A stretch of 64,000 bases of DNA from Mallotus nudiflorus (lineage: Eukaryota; Streptophyta; Magnoliopsida; Malpighiales; Euphorbiaceae), in assembly GCA_947683625.1 (NCBI GenBank), contig CANTUR010000680.1:1037001-1101000 (forward strand), in the 5' to 3' direction. Both the position numbers and the translations under genes were made by a program. Below the pieces are notes generated by a model. The model was not told the origin of the DNA. It saw only the letters and a program-made list of their open reading frames with translations, and ran no database searches. Positions within the stretch are counted from its first letter, which is position 1. Each line of letters opens with the position of its first letter. Of this stretch, positions 35,584 through 48,604 are shown piece after piece.

Positions 35584-36650
35584 AACACTCGATCTTATCC
35601 ATAACTTAAATAAAAACCAATGAAAACACAATTAATCATCCTCTTATATGCACTCATAGTCGTGTCCTAGAAATCCTTAGCAACTATGGGCACATAATGT
35701 CTCACCTGTTACTGTCAGCAACCTAGAGTAGTGTAATGTTGAGCTAACAAATCCATTTCCAAAATCATGCCTAAGTCAATAACACCCTTAAGGACTGATT
35801 CTGTAAATAACTTTCTAAATTTCTATCCTTTGCTCGAATTTTAACATATATACTAAACTTAATCCTATAACATATAGTTCTACCATTCTCATCTAATACT
35901 ATATCACGTCTATAACATGATGTGACAAATTGAAGAGTTCACATATGTTCTTTTCAACTAACCGCTCTTCTCTTGCTTTGCATAATAGCTGTTATGTGAA
36001 ATTATCCCTCTTTGAAGATGGATAGAAGTATCTTAGAAATCACTTTTTAAACTCCAACCATGTCACTGTAGTCACATAAAGTTGATTTAACTGCAAGTAC
36101 CAATCTTATGTTGCAGTCACAACTAACAACTTCATCCTCAAAGAGTGCAAACGTGTTGCGTCCATGCTAGACATCTTCTGATTTCTCTATCAAGAATATT
36201 TGAACACTTTTCATGCTTGGTTAAGAGCTACCAAGCCCTCATCAATCATGGCTACCCTAGCCATAAGTGCTTCAAGTTCTAGTTCAAAATTGCTTGCTTC
36301 ACTTATGGTAAGTGCTCTAGCCTTTGAGTTACAGTTGCCTCTAACCTACCTCTATACTAGACAGGTGGAACAAGGGCTGACACTTGAATTAAAACTTCAA
36401 CTTGAAAGGATTGCTTATCATTATTGTCTCTAAGGTAGAAATAGTTTGTGTTCACCTTATTTGAAAAGATGTGGAAACTAATAAGATTTAAAACATGCAA
36501 TATATGCGAAAATGACATACATGCAGAATTCTAGAAACAATAATGATAGCAATTGACATTTATCAACCTAATCACCACAATAGTTTAAGAAAAGATGTAT
36601 TTCAATGACCCAAAGATCAATTAATAAACCATTGGTTCTAATACCAACTT
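35584..36650 (-). pseudogene. gag: Leader, gag and protease remnant of element M
   Basis: On the minus strand the leader follows the primer-binding site (36646 downwards). A gag-like segment follows with WYLQLNQLYVTTVTWLEFKK and FLRYFYPSSKRD (around 36100), interrupted by stops. It is alignable in position with the DWFIQMI...TWAQFRERF core of A but is clearly another lineage. A protease end (LEMDLLAQHY-like) lies near 35730. The same gag lineage is found in D at about 43040-43790. Beyond about 35720 no pol can be recognised. It is probably the coding part of a non-autonomous, gag-only derivative; the short plus-strand ORF here is its antisense. Confidence 0.7.
36635..36646 (-). promoter_or_regulatory. 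Primer-binding site of element M
   Basis: The minus strand reads TGGTATTAGAAC four bases after the LTR end, two changes from the initiator tRNA-Met complement. Confidence 0.8.
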
Positions 36651-39600
36651 TGTCACGACCCGAACCGAAAGGTACGTGACCAACACTAGAGAATGGAAAT
36701 ACATAAAGTACTCAAAACCCATAGTAAGCCTTACAAATTTTTTATCAAATAAAAACAATACACTTAACAATAAACCGATAAAAAATTCACAAAACCAAAT
36801 ACATATAATAATATTCTTCAAATACAACAACATTTTACGTCAGAATACAAACAACACAAGTTTCATAGATAACTATTATGGTGTCTAGAATATAATTTTA
36901 CAATACATATATCAATTCATCTTACATAGTGCAGCTGGTGAAGAATGAACTCGGTGTAAGTAGGGAACACTAGGAAGCTGACTGTGAGGTCTTGAAAAAA
37001 ATAAGTTAAGGGGAATCAGACACATTGAGTGAATTAATTCTATAAAATGCATGCTGGTTTATAAAACCATTTGTTAAAACCTCTTTTTAAAATAAGAAAC
37101 AAAGTAATCATAATTAGTAAAATCATTTACTTTTTATGATAATATTTAAATAAATCTATTTATAATTCTTAAATCAATTTAATATGAAATCCCTGTAAGA
37201 AAATATATGGAATAATTATTTTAATGGAAAACTTGGTAGAATACCTAAAGCATTATTCTACTAGCTTTTTGGCTCTCTTTAATCCAAGTGATTATTGTCC
37301 CAAGAGCAAACTAATCGAGTTACTACCATAGTCATTTCACTTATTCCATATTGATGTCCCAAAAGTAAGCTCAACCAAGTTACATCCCTTTTGCTGGCCC
37401 GAGAGCACTAGCTCCACCAAGCCTATTTCACATTTTACACAAAACTTGAGATTTTTACCCCTGCGCATGTGGTCCTAGTGACACTCACTAGGTAGCATGT
37501 TCTACCATTATTTCCAAATCATTTTAAATTAAAAATAATTAAATAAATAAAATAAATAAATCATTAAATATAAAATAATTAAATGGTTAAATAATAATAA
37601 TTAAATAAAACATATCAAAATAAATTTCCTTTAAGCATGCTTTCAATTTCTACTTGCAAATATAGAAGAAATGATCATGCATATGACAATATAAATATAT
37701 TCATAAATCAATCATATAATAATTTCTTTATTATATTTAATTATTTGAAAATATAATAAAAGCACGGATAATACACATTTCATAAAATTAACTCACAGAT
37801 TGACTATATTGGGCTAAACATTCTCTACTGCCTGGTGCTACAACTTCAATCCCGGAGTTCTCTAAATTAAATAATATTTATTTAAAATATGCTTGTAAAA
37901 TAAAATAAATAACTTCATGAAAATTCTCAAAATTATGTAAACTATAGAATTGACAAAACTAACTTGACCAAAGACATAAAGTCAACTAAAACTAGGAATT
38001 GGACATAGGCCGACGTCTTGTTTTACGAGAAATCTACCAAAAATTCGGTAGAATCTCTTCTGTAAAATAGACATCTCTTTACTAAAAGTAAAATCATTCC
38101 TGCACGCAAACACACTTAAAAAATTCACAGCACTCAAAATCTCGATTGAGCCCCTGAATTACAACTATTGCCCAACCGCGAACCAATTTTCAACAAAATC
38201 CAAAGTAATACAAATCTCAATAATTCACCAAAAATCATAAAATCTATATAAAAATATAATCATTTCTCAAATTAATAAAATATCTCATAAAATATTAAAA
38301 ACCCTTTATTTTCGAAATAAATAATAAAATTTTAGTTTTTAAATAATATTTGGTAATAAAATCCATAAATGGAATAAAATTCTCATTTTATAATTAAATT
38401 AGCATAAATTGCAAATAATTATTAAAATCACTTATTAACATCACAAAAATAATAAAATGCCCATTTAAGCTAAAAAATAATAATAATAAAATTATTTTTC
38501 ATATATTATTCCAAAATTATCATAAATTAACTAATAATTGGAAATAATAATAAAAATTATTTTTCATACTTTTATTAATCCAAAAATAGTCTAAAACAGA
38601 ATAACTAACAACGACTTCAATTAAAATCACATAATTTACTAAATTTCAATAATTTCCAAAATACACTATTAGACATAAACTATACAAATTTAATTAAGTA
38701 TCACAATTCAATCAATTTCATAATAAAAGAATAAAAGACGTTTATTTTCAAAATAAATAATAAAATTAGAATTTATAATAAAAATTCATTATTAAAAATA
38801 TATTTTACCAATATTCAAAATTAAATAGCATTAATTACATTTAATTATTTAAATTGCTCAAATATATAATAAAAATAACTAAAAACTCATTTAAGCTTAA
38901 AAATAATACATAAAATCATTATTCAAACATTTTTTTTTGGAAACTACTAATAATTAGCTAAAAATAGGAAATAAATTATAAAAAACATTTTAATGCTATT
39001 TATTACTCAAATTTTGTCAAAATATAATAAACAATAACAATTTCAAATAAATTATAAAAATTACTAATTTACACTATTTTTTTCAAAAATTCATTTTTCA
39101 CATAAACATTAAAAATTTTATAATAAAAATTCTACACATAATTTCAATAAACTTCCTTAACAAAACTTGCTTAAAATAATTTTTAGAATTTATAAAAAAT
39201 ATAAAATTTTCCAGGCCGGAACAATTTGTGAACAATAACTTGAACCTGAAAAATTAAAAAAAATCATAAAAATTATTAAAATCACCATTAGGTACATTTT
39301 AACCTCAATTACACTTTATCTCAAAGAAACTATTCTAATTAAATCAAATTCAAGCTCAATTTCATAAATTAATCAAAATTAACCTAAATAAAAATTCATA
39401 AAATTAAAGGACTAACTGAAGTTGAAATCCAAAATTGATTGAGGGTTTAAGAAGCCCAAAGGACAAGTTTTCATTCAAGACTGACAGTGATCTCAGAGGT
39501 CACCAAAAACGTCTTGGTGAGCTTAGAGGTCACTAGAAGCATCTCCGGCAAGTTCAAGGACAAAACGGTCACTGAGAGAAAAAGAGAAAGGAAGAAGAAA

Positions 39601-39877
39601 TTGTGGCGTGCCGGGGAGGGGAAGGAGCTGCTAGTGGTGGCACTGGCTGGTGGTGGTGAGGTTAGGCAATGGTTGATAGCGGTGTTAGGTGGAAGGGAAG
39701 AGGAAGAGGAAGAAAAGAAAAGAAAAGAAAATAAGAAAAAAGAAGAGAGAGGGGGGGGGGAGGTTTGGTACTGCACGTTTTTTCTTAATTTTTTTTATCT
39801 TTATAATATAATATTTATTAAAAGTACAATTTAAATTAATATTTTTATATTATTAATATCTTCTCACACAATATATC
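36651..39877 (-). repeat. 5' LTR of element M, start truncated
   Basis: Minus-strand family 2 LTR ending GGGTCGTGACA at 36651. The conserved order is the reverse of that in plus-strand copies: final GGTTTGCTA-like block, hairpin around the acceptor, paired GCTC repeats (about 37270-37430), CTAGGTAGCA block (about 37485), the covarying hairpin (38020-38068), then a long AT-rich stretch and a GC-rich leader (about 39470-39700) with a GA/CT-rich tract (about 39685-39760). The U3 beyond about 39877 is lost at a complex junction. Confidence 0.8.
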
Positions 39878-39907
39878 CCCCCCCTCCAATTTCTTCTTTT
39901 CCTTTTT

Positions 39908-39976
<69 letters not shown>
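39878..39976. repeat. AT microsatellite at a head-to-head LTR junction
   Basis: An AT dinucleotide run (39911-39976) separates the minus-strand LTR of M from the plus-strand LTR of D. On its left is a short C-rich segment (39878-39910, with CTCCAATTTCTTC) that is repeated in direct orientation at about 40087-40120 inside D's LTR. Similar TA runs sit in the U3 of other copies of both families. Confidence 0.75.
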
Positions 39977-39979
<3 letters not shown>

Positions 39980-42556
39980 GGTGTGAAATTAGTGAGAGAG
40001 GATATTTTAAATAAATTATTATTATTTTTTAAAAGTTTTATCTTTTATGCTTAAAAAAAAAGTAGCAAAGTAAAAACATCCAATAGCCCCCCCCCCCTCC
40101 AATTTCTTCTTTTCCTTTTTCCTTTCTTTTCTTCTTGGTTCATTATTTGGCCAGATTTTCCCTTGCTCACCATAGATGATTCCGGTGATGACAGGAGCTG
40201 ACGTTAGGCTCTTTTGGAAGCTCATCCTTCGAGCTTATCAAATATTCTAATGGTTTCAAGTTTCGATTCTGACAACTATCCCGTTTTGTATAATTCATTT
40301 TTTAGTATTTTGAGTTTTTGGTTAGTTTAAGCCTTTATTTGATTTTATTAGCTATTGTTGCTTTGAGGTTAATTGTTTTAGAGATTGTGAGGAAGCTAAA
40401 TGTGATTTTTATTTATTTTTCTAAAATTGTTGAATTTCCAGGCTAGGGGTTACTATTCATGTACTGTTGCGAGCTTGAGAAAATTATATTTTTAATAAAT
40501 TCTTCTAATTATTTTAAGCATATTTTGTGAAGAAAGTTTATTGAAATTGTATTCCAAATTTTTATTATGAATTTTTGAATATTTATGTAAAAATTTGGAT
40601 TTTTGGAAAAATTAGTATAATTTGGTAAATTTTATATTTTAATTGAAATTATTATGTTTTGGATAATTTTTGAGTAATAAATAGTACTAAAATATTTTTT
40701 ATGAATTATTTACTATTTTTAGCTCATTATAATAATTTTGGGAAATATATTCAAATAATAGTTTTATTTATTATTTTTATGATTAAATGAATTTTAGCTA
40801 TTTTTATTATATATTTGAGCAATTTAAATAATTATTTGTAAATTATGCTATTTGATTTTGTATATTTGAAAAATGGATTTTTAATAATATTATTTAATTA
40901 TATTTGGAATTTTATTAATTATTTTGAAAATAAATATCTATGATGTTATTATTATTGAAATAAATTGAATTGTGGTATTTTATTGATTTTTATTAATTTT
41001 AGTGAATTATTAATATTTATTATTATATTATTGATTTTTGTGTATAAGGGTTTTCGGTTGAGCAAATTATGTAGTTCAAGGGCCCAACTCGAGAAGTTGA
41101 GCATTTTGTGTATTTGAAGTGTGTTTGCATGCAGGATCGGCTCTAGTTTTAGTAGAGAGACGTCCATTTTATAGAGGAGACTCTATCAAATTTTTGATAA
41201 AATTCTCATAAAACGTGACATCAGGTTGGTCATGAGTTTTGAATTGTTGTCTGGTCGTGTCCTAGATTAAGTTATTCTTTAGAATTTCTAGAAGTATAAA
41301 TTAGGATTTCAATTCTAATATATTATTATTTTATTATTTTCTTTAGTTGCTCTGCATGCTAGGCCTATCGGACCGGGCCAGCCGAGCCAGGATAGAGGAG
41401 CACAATAGAATTATGAGTTATTGTTATATGTATGCATTGCACGTAGAGAAATTATTAACATCTATATTTTTAATAAAATATGAATTTTATTATTCCATGT
41501 TGCATTAAATATTAATTGTTATTGTTAATATATATGTATGTTTGTTTGCATATATATATAAAGTTGATTATTTATTTGTATAAATTGGATATTTCACATA
41601 TTTAATATGATTTCATTTATTTAATTATTTTTTATAAACTATTTTGGAGGATAGTAGAAGAACGTGCTACTTAGTGGGCTATATTAGAACTGTGTGCGCA
41701 CTAATACGTTAAAATGTTAGGATTGATATTATGAAATTTATTGATGTGAGATATGAATAATTGATTATTGAGATTTGTGGTGAGAGAGTGGTGTGATTGT
41801 GGGAGCTCGGTTGACCTAGTGTCTTGGGGGCCAATCATGCTGACAGTGAGACTATGGGAGCTCAGTTGACTTAGTGTCTCGGGGCTAGTCCACTGTCCAA
41901 AAATTGAGAAGAAAAATATTTTGAAATTAAGTTAGTCCTTGGCTAGTGAGGTTCAGTGATTAAGGATGCGGAATATTTTAGGCATCTGCTTCGGTCCTCC
42001 ACCTAAATATTATTGCATTTATTCATTTATAAAAAATATGATTTCGAGCATCTATATGTAATGCATATACAAATAACTAAATAACTAAATATAATATTAT
42101 TATACTGATGCTTGAATGTCTGTATTATTAGGTTGCATGCATATATATAATAATAATTCACTCAGTGAGGTCTAACCCCCCCTCAATATTTTTTTCAGGA
42201 TCTTCTACTTCAAACCTCCTTATTAGACTTATTCATCAGACTTTTTCCTCCTTGGTCGATTTATGTAAATATTGAATCATTGCTTCTCTTATATTTTACT
42301 AAACGCTACAGTAGTAGTGCTTCTTGATTTGGTATATGTATTGTATTACATTGTGTTCCTGTATTTGAATATTGTATGAACATATTTTATTATATTATGA
42401 TAAGGATTTATTTTATATTAATTAAAGTTTTAATTCTAATGTATTTTTGTGTTATGTTTGCATGTGTTTTTATTTTAAGGTTTGCTATGGGTTTTGGATT
42501 CGTGAGAATTCTCGTTCCTTAGTGTCGATCATGACTCCCCAATTTAGGTCATGACA
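39977..42556 (+). repeat. 5' LTR of element D, start truncated
   Basis: A family 2 LTR of about 2.6 kb ending ATTTAGGTCATGACA. It holds the acceptor-like TTTGCATGCAG (41134), the covarying hairpin (41164-41214), GAACGTGCTACTTAGTGG (about 41660), the paired GAGCTC repeats (about 41800-41900), the hairpin around TTTTTTTCAG and a GTAAAT donor-like site (about 42265). The U3 start is replaced by the AT run. Confidence 0.8.
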
Positions 42557-42560
42557 AAGT

Positions 42561-42572
42561 TACTATCAAAGC
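42561..42572 (+). promoter_or_regulatory. Degraded primer-binding site of element D
   Basis: TACTATCAAAGC, three changes from the initiator tRNA-Met complement, at the usual distance after the LTR. Following bases (CCTAGG) match the leader of E. Confidence 0.7.
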
Positions 42573-42769
42573 CTAGGTTTTTAATGTTATGGATCTAGGT
42601 TAGTAGAGTAGAGTTGAGTTTTCTTTAAAACTATTGCAGTAAATTAGTTTTGACCATGTCCTTGAAAGGTCTTCATTGCTTTTAGTTTTTCATGTAATCA
42701 TTAGGGTGTCTGTTTGTTATTTGTGATTGTCTGAATTATATGTTTTGCTTTTGTTCTTTTCTGATTGAG

Positions 42770-43790
42770 GTGAGTCGTTGAGGCTGATGATGGTAAGTCC
42801 TTTTAGGATGAGGTTCTACCCTTGAGTCACTAGTTAGGCATAGAGGTATAAGTAGACCTAGAGAAGTCAGTAGGTCACCATAGACAGTGGGAATAATAGA
42901 ATAAGGAGCATGTGGCTCAGGGTTTCAATGATTTTGCCTATGCACTAGGAATTTCGCAAGGTGCAGTGTCTATACCTTTGGTCATACCGCAGATGTAGCC
43001 TTTATTTTAGTAGATAGCTCAAGATGTGTTAGTTCCATGTATATTCCATGTTTTGAATTTCATTGATTTCCATGTCTTTTCAAGTGAGGTGAACGCGAAC
43101 TGCTTTTACCATAGAGATAATATATTACTAAGTAGTCCTTTTAGTTGAAGTTATAATTCTAGTTTCAGCCCCTACTACACCTATCTATTACAGGGGTAGG
43201 TTAGAGGCAACTGTAACTCAAAGGCCAAAGCAATTATTGTAAGAGGTATATGTAACCTTTGAATTCGAACTTGTAGCATTTATGGCTGGGATAGCTAGGA
43301 TTAATGAAGGCTTGATAGCACTTAACCATGCATAACAATTTTTTTAAATATACTTTGATGAAGGAATCAGAAGATATTTAATGTAGATGCAACATTATTG
43401 TACTCTTTGATGGTTAAGTTATCAGTTTTGACAGTAGCATAAGATTGGTACATGCAGTCAAATTAGCTTTATGTGACTACCATAACATGATTAAAGTTTA
43501 AAGAGTGATTTCTAAGATACTTCTATCCATTTTCATAGAGGGATAATTACATGTGGCAGCTATTGCACAAAGTAAGAGAAGAGTGGTCAGTTGAGAAGAA
43601 TACTCGTGAACTCTTCAATCTATCGCATTATGCTATAAACATGATACTAGATAAGAGGAGACATGTAGAACTATATGTTACATGATTAAGTTCAGTATAT
43701 ATTAGCATCCGAGTTAAGAACATAAATTTAGAGAGTTATTTACGAATTCAGTCCTTTTGGGTGTAATTAACTTTGATGTGATTTTAATAT
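42770..43790 (+). pseudogene. gag: Chimeric gag of element D
   Basis: Bases 42770 to about 43020 match the start of gag in A, B and E (GTCGTTGAGGCTGATGATGG and the following acidic and Arg-rich codons). After about 43020 the sequence changes to the leader and gag lineage of element M: a second start-like AGTGAGGTGAAC at about 43082, then a core reading LYVTTIT and FLRYFYP (about 43450-43540), degraded by stops. Protease sequence of the usual type follows from about 43770. The A/E-type gag core and its zinc knuckle are missing. Template switching between co-packaged RNAs is the likely cause. Confidence 0.65.
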
Positions 43791-45237
43791 GATCCTTGGA
43801 ATGGATGGGTTGTCTTAACACTATGCCACTGTTGGTTGTTGGAGTAAAGAGGTGATTTTCAAAATTCTGAATGTTAAAGAGTTTAAGTTTATGGGTGACA
43901 AGAGTTCTGTACCTCAGAATCTTATCTCCACTATCATGGCTAGGAAGATGCTGAGGAAAGGTTGTCAGAGATACTTGGCACTAGTCAGGGATACTTTAGT
44001 GAAGAAGATGCCTATCTTAGATGTTCCAGTAGCTTGTAAATTTCCTGATGTCTTTCTTAATAAGTTGTCAAGTTTACCACCATATAGAGAGATTGAATTC
44101 TGTATAGATGTGGTATAAGGCATAGCTCCTATTTTGATGCTGCCCTATAGAATGGCTCCTGTAGAGTTGAAGGAGTTAAAGGAGCAGTTACATGATTTAT
44201 TGGATAAGGATTTCATTAGACCTAGTGCTTCTCCTTGGGGTGCACCAATCCCATTTATGAAGAAAAAGGATGGTACACTGAGACAATGCATTGATTATAG
44301 AGAGCTAAATAAGGTGACAGTTAAGAACAAGTATCCTCTTCCGAGGATAAATGATTTTTTTAACTAACTTTAAGGCACACAATTCTCTTCCAAGATAGAC
44401 TTGAGGTCATGCTATCATTAGTTATGGATTAGTGAAGCTAATGTTCCTAAAATGACATTTTGTAGTAGATATGGTAACTATGAGTTTTGGTGATGTACTT
44501 CAGGTTAATTAATGCACCAGCTGCTTTTATGGATCTAATGAATAGGATGTTTGAACCTTCTATGGATCAGTTTGTAGTAGTCTTCATTAATGATATTTTG
44601 GTATATTTGAAGAGTATGGAGGAGCACGTATATCACTTGAGGACAGTACTACAAACATTGAGAGAACATCAACTTTATGCTAAATTCTCAAAGTGTGATT
44701 TCTGAATGGAGAGTGTAGCATTCCTTGGACATGTAGTGTCAAAAGATGGTATTCAGGTTGATCCATAAAAGATAGAAGCAATGTCTGAATGGCCCAAACT
44801 GACATTAGTCATTGAGATTTAAAGTTTTCTAGGTTTAGCTGGGTACTATAGGAGATTTGTGCATGATTTTTTGAGAATTATAGCACCTATGACTAATCTA
44901 ACTCAGAAGAATTTGAAGTTCATATGGTCAGATGCTTGTGAGAATAGTTTTCAGCTACTGAAGGAGAAGTTGACCAGAGCTCTAGTTCTAACTTTGCCAA
45001 ATAAAGAAGAGAAGTTCACTTTGTATTGCGAAGCTTCTAGAGTTGGCCTAGGTTTTATGTTGAAGCATAATGGTAGGGTGATAGCTTATTGAAAAAGCAT
45101 GAACATAATTATCTTACTCACAACCTAGAGATGGCTTTAGTGATATTTGCTTTTAAGATTTAGAGACGTTATTTGTACATAGTGACTTATGAGATTTTCA
45201 CAGATCACAAGAGTATGAAGTACATTTTCTAGTAGAA
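43791..45237 (+). pseudogene. pol: Pol of element D, first part (protease end, reverse transcriptase, RNase H start)
   Basis: Protease C-terminus (GMDGL, about 43800), the linker with CKFPDVF, reverse transcriptase from LPYRMAPVELKELK (44140) through SPWGAPIPFMKKKDGT to the catalytic region, then RNase H with an altered YCEAS (YCDAS in A) and FTDHKSMKYIF ending at the S2 insertion. The catalytic motif reads FINDILVY at about 44585 instead of FIDDILVY, so one essential Asp is lost. Stops and shifts are frequent (44116, 44365, 44703 and others). RNase H also lacks about 16 bases near 45090 (SRQL region). Confidence 0.85.
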
Positions 45238-48200
45238 TGTAATATCCTGAGTTTTTAAATAATTTTAAATTGCATCGGGATATGCAGTGTTAATAATTTT
45301 CATATATATTTTTGATTATTTAATTAGTTTGTTATTTATTAAAGTCATTTTTAATTATTTTTAAGTCTTTTATGTAAAATTTTCCCGAGAGTTCTATTTT
45401 TGGGGAAATTAAAACTTAAATAAATAAATAAATATTAATTATTTTAGATGGTTTTGTAAAATTGCATGAGTCCATGCACGATTTTACGGGTTGTATTAAA
45501 ATATATACATATACATGCATATATGCACATTTAAATAAATTAGGATTTATTTTAATTAAATTTATATTATATTATATAGTTTCAATAATAATTAATGTGT
45601 ATATATATGTATATGAATGGAGATATTATTAAATATGTGTGTGGTGAATAATTATTGTGAATATAATATTTATATATTATAATAACATAAACTATAGATA
45701 TATATATACATATAATATATACCTAAAACTAAAGTTTGCAATATTTAGTAAACTGCCACTATCATCATCTTCCACGATCTCGACGCCCCCCTTCCCTCTC
45801 TGGTGTTTGTCACCTTCGTTTCTCACCATCGGTGTGCCTCTCAGCCTTCCTCCTCCATCTCCAGCCCATCCCGCCGCCCTTTGCTCCCTTGATCGGATTT
45901 TCCCCAAGAAGCCGAAACTTGGTTCCAACTTCGATCACAATGATTCCGACCACCATTTGAAGTGCCACTGGTCTCTATCTCTTCCTTGAGCTCCGATGAG
46001 TGCAATTCTAAGCTTGGTTTCACTTGATTTGGTCTAGATTTCCCTAGGTTTTCAATTTTCAATTTCAGCCAACTTGTGTTCTTGAATTTTTTTGAGCTTC
46101 AATTTTGATGATTCAAATAAACTTCCTTCATAAAGATTCATCCTAGTAGCTCAATTTACATGCTATAATTTTTTTGGAATTTTTGGGAATTATTTTGATT
46201 TTTGTGAATTTTTGATTATTTTATTAATATGTTCTAATTTTCATAAATTAATTAATTAAATTATGAAATTGTGATTTATGGTGTTTATAGGTGTTAAAAT
46301 GAATTTTAGAAATTTATTTTTAATTTTTATGATTTTTGAATAATTATTGTGAATTTATTTAGTTTATGTGATTTTTAGAAAATTAGGTTAATTATGTATT
46401 TTATTGAAATTAATTGGTTAATTGAGTATAATTATTGATATTATTGAATTATATGTTCAGAAATTAATTTTTGTGTAATTATACTATTTTTAGTGAATTT
46501 TTGAATAATTACAGTGAATTTATATATACTAGGGGTATTTTGGTAATTTGGCACTAAATTGGCTAAAAATATAATTAAATTGGTTTTAATAGTTATTTGA
46601 GGTATTAAAATGATTTCTACAAATTATTTAGCATTTTTAACTAATTAAAACTATTTTTTGTAAATTATTTTCAAATTATATATAATATACTATTTTTCTA
46701 AATAAATGAGTTTTTATCAATTTTTAATATGTTTTAGGGCTAATTATGTAATTTGGATTTATAAAATTTATTTTGGTTAATATTTATGAATTTATTGGGA
46801 ATTATGGATTTTTAATAATATTTTATTAAAATTAGGGTTTTATTGTAATTATCGATAAAATAATTATTTTCAGTGTTTTAAATATCTAATTTGCTAAATT
46901 TTGATTATAAAGGGCATTTTCAATATTTTTGGAATTTAAATGTGTTATGTGCATATTTCGTGAATTGTGAACCTTGGTCGATGGTATTGTAGTTTGGAAG
47001 TCCGATCGAGGGATTATGTAGCGGTATATTTTTAAAGTGTGTTTCTTTGCAGGACCGGCTCTACTCTTTGAGTAGAGAGATGTTCGTTTCACATGGGAGA
47101 TTCTACCAGATTTTCGGTAGAATTCTCATACAATGTGATGTTCGGTCGAATTCCTATTCCTTATCTATGTCTAGTATTCTAGGTCTAGTCTCTAGGAATT
47201 TTGATAGACTTATTTTGATTTTGTATTATCGTTTGTTTGTTTAGTTGTGCCGAGATCGAGGCCTAGTGGACCAAGCCCGTCGGACCCGTCTCGAGGAGCA
47301 CAATAACTGTGAGTTGTTATCTTATATATACATGTTCTAGGATGCATGTTTTTTTTAGAAATGTATGCCTTATTTGTATAAAATATGCATATATGGTTTA
47401 ACAATTTCTTAGGTTTATTTTTTGTATATTTTAAATTATATGCATGTTTTATTAATGAATTATACTTAAAATGTTTTTAAGTATATTTATAGTTTATTTT
47501 ATAATTAAATTGAATTTATTTGACGTATATATACTATAAATATACTTGGTTTATTTTTGGTATATTTCTAGCATATATATGGTTTATATTGTTATTTTAA
47601 TTAATTTCATGCATCATTTATTTTATGAATGTATGTTTTATATATAAATGAAGGATATTAATAGAACGTGCTACTTAGTGGGCAGCACTAGGACCGAGTA
47701 CGTACCAGTACGACGATAGCATTTAGGCTATATTACTAACCTATTTGTGGATTATGATTGGATTGATTTATTTGATGTGTGATGTGATTTAAGAGTGTGA
47801 TTGCTGGAGCTCGGTTGACCAAGTGTCTCGGAGCCAATCATATTGACAATCAGACTTTGGAGCTCGGTTGACTTAGTATCTTGGGGCCAGTCTACTGTCT
47901 AAATGGAAAAAGTGAATTTATTTGGAATAAGTGAGCCTGTATGGCTAGAGTGTTGTTTAATACTATTTGAGGTTGTGATTTTTTAGGGTTATATTTGATC
48001 CTTTATAATTGGATATTATTTTCAATATTTATATAAAATGATTTTACTGCATCTGTGTGTATTGCCTGTATATATATTTATGATATATATTATTGAATGT
48101 GTGCATTTTTCATTTAGCTATACATGTATATATATTATAACAATTCACATAGTGAGGTTTGACTCCCCTCCGTTGACTATTTTTTAAGAGAGTCTTCGTC

Positions 48201-48604
48201 TTCAGACCTCAGTAGCAGACCTTTACGCTGGATTTCTTCTACCCCGACTTTATTATGTAAACTGCTCACTTGATTTTATTTTATATTCTAGACACTACAA
48301 TAGTTATATTCAAGTTGCGGGATTTATGTATATGTTTGTATGAGATTTGTATTCTAAAGATTTAAACTGAGATTGTATTAAAGGTTTATATATATAAGAG
48401 ATGAATTTGTATTATTAAATCTATTAGCAGATTATTATTTTAATTTATTTATGAGATTTATTTTCGCTGTGAGTTATTTTATTTATGTTATTATTATTGC
48501 ATGTTTTTATTTTTATTTTATTTTTAAGGCTTGCTACAGGTTTCGGATTCGAAAGAATTTCCATTCCTTAGCACCGATCATGACCCCTATTTTAGGTCGT
48601 GACA
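45238..48604 (+). mobile_element. Solo LTR S2, family 1, diverged
   Basis: A 3,367-base LTR from TGTAATATCCTG to GGTCGTGACA. TSD TAGAA (45233-45237) and TAGAG (48605-48609) differ at one base; element E shows TAGAG at the matching site, so the left copy has mutated. It splits the RNase H coding region of D. The inner hairpin stem TTCTACC/GGTAGAA is perfect (about 47101-47123). It is older than S1 and S3 judging by its greater divergence. Confidence 0.9.

Noticed and set aside
36200..36433. 77-codon plus-strand frame
   Set aside because: Antisense of the M gag remnant, which reads on the minus strand and matches D.
39487..39834. 115-codon plus-strand frame rich in Glu and Lys
   Set aside because: Antisense to the M LTR leader and GA/CT tract.
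40202..40260. A host exon in the GC-richer stretch near 40110-40260
   Set aside because: Matches the expected position of the LTR leader in family 2; no frame with a recognisable domain.
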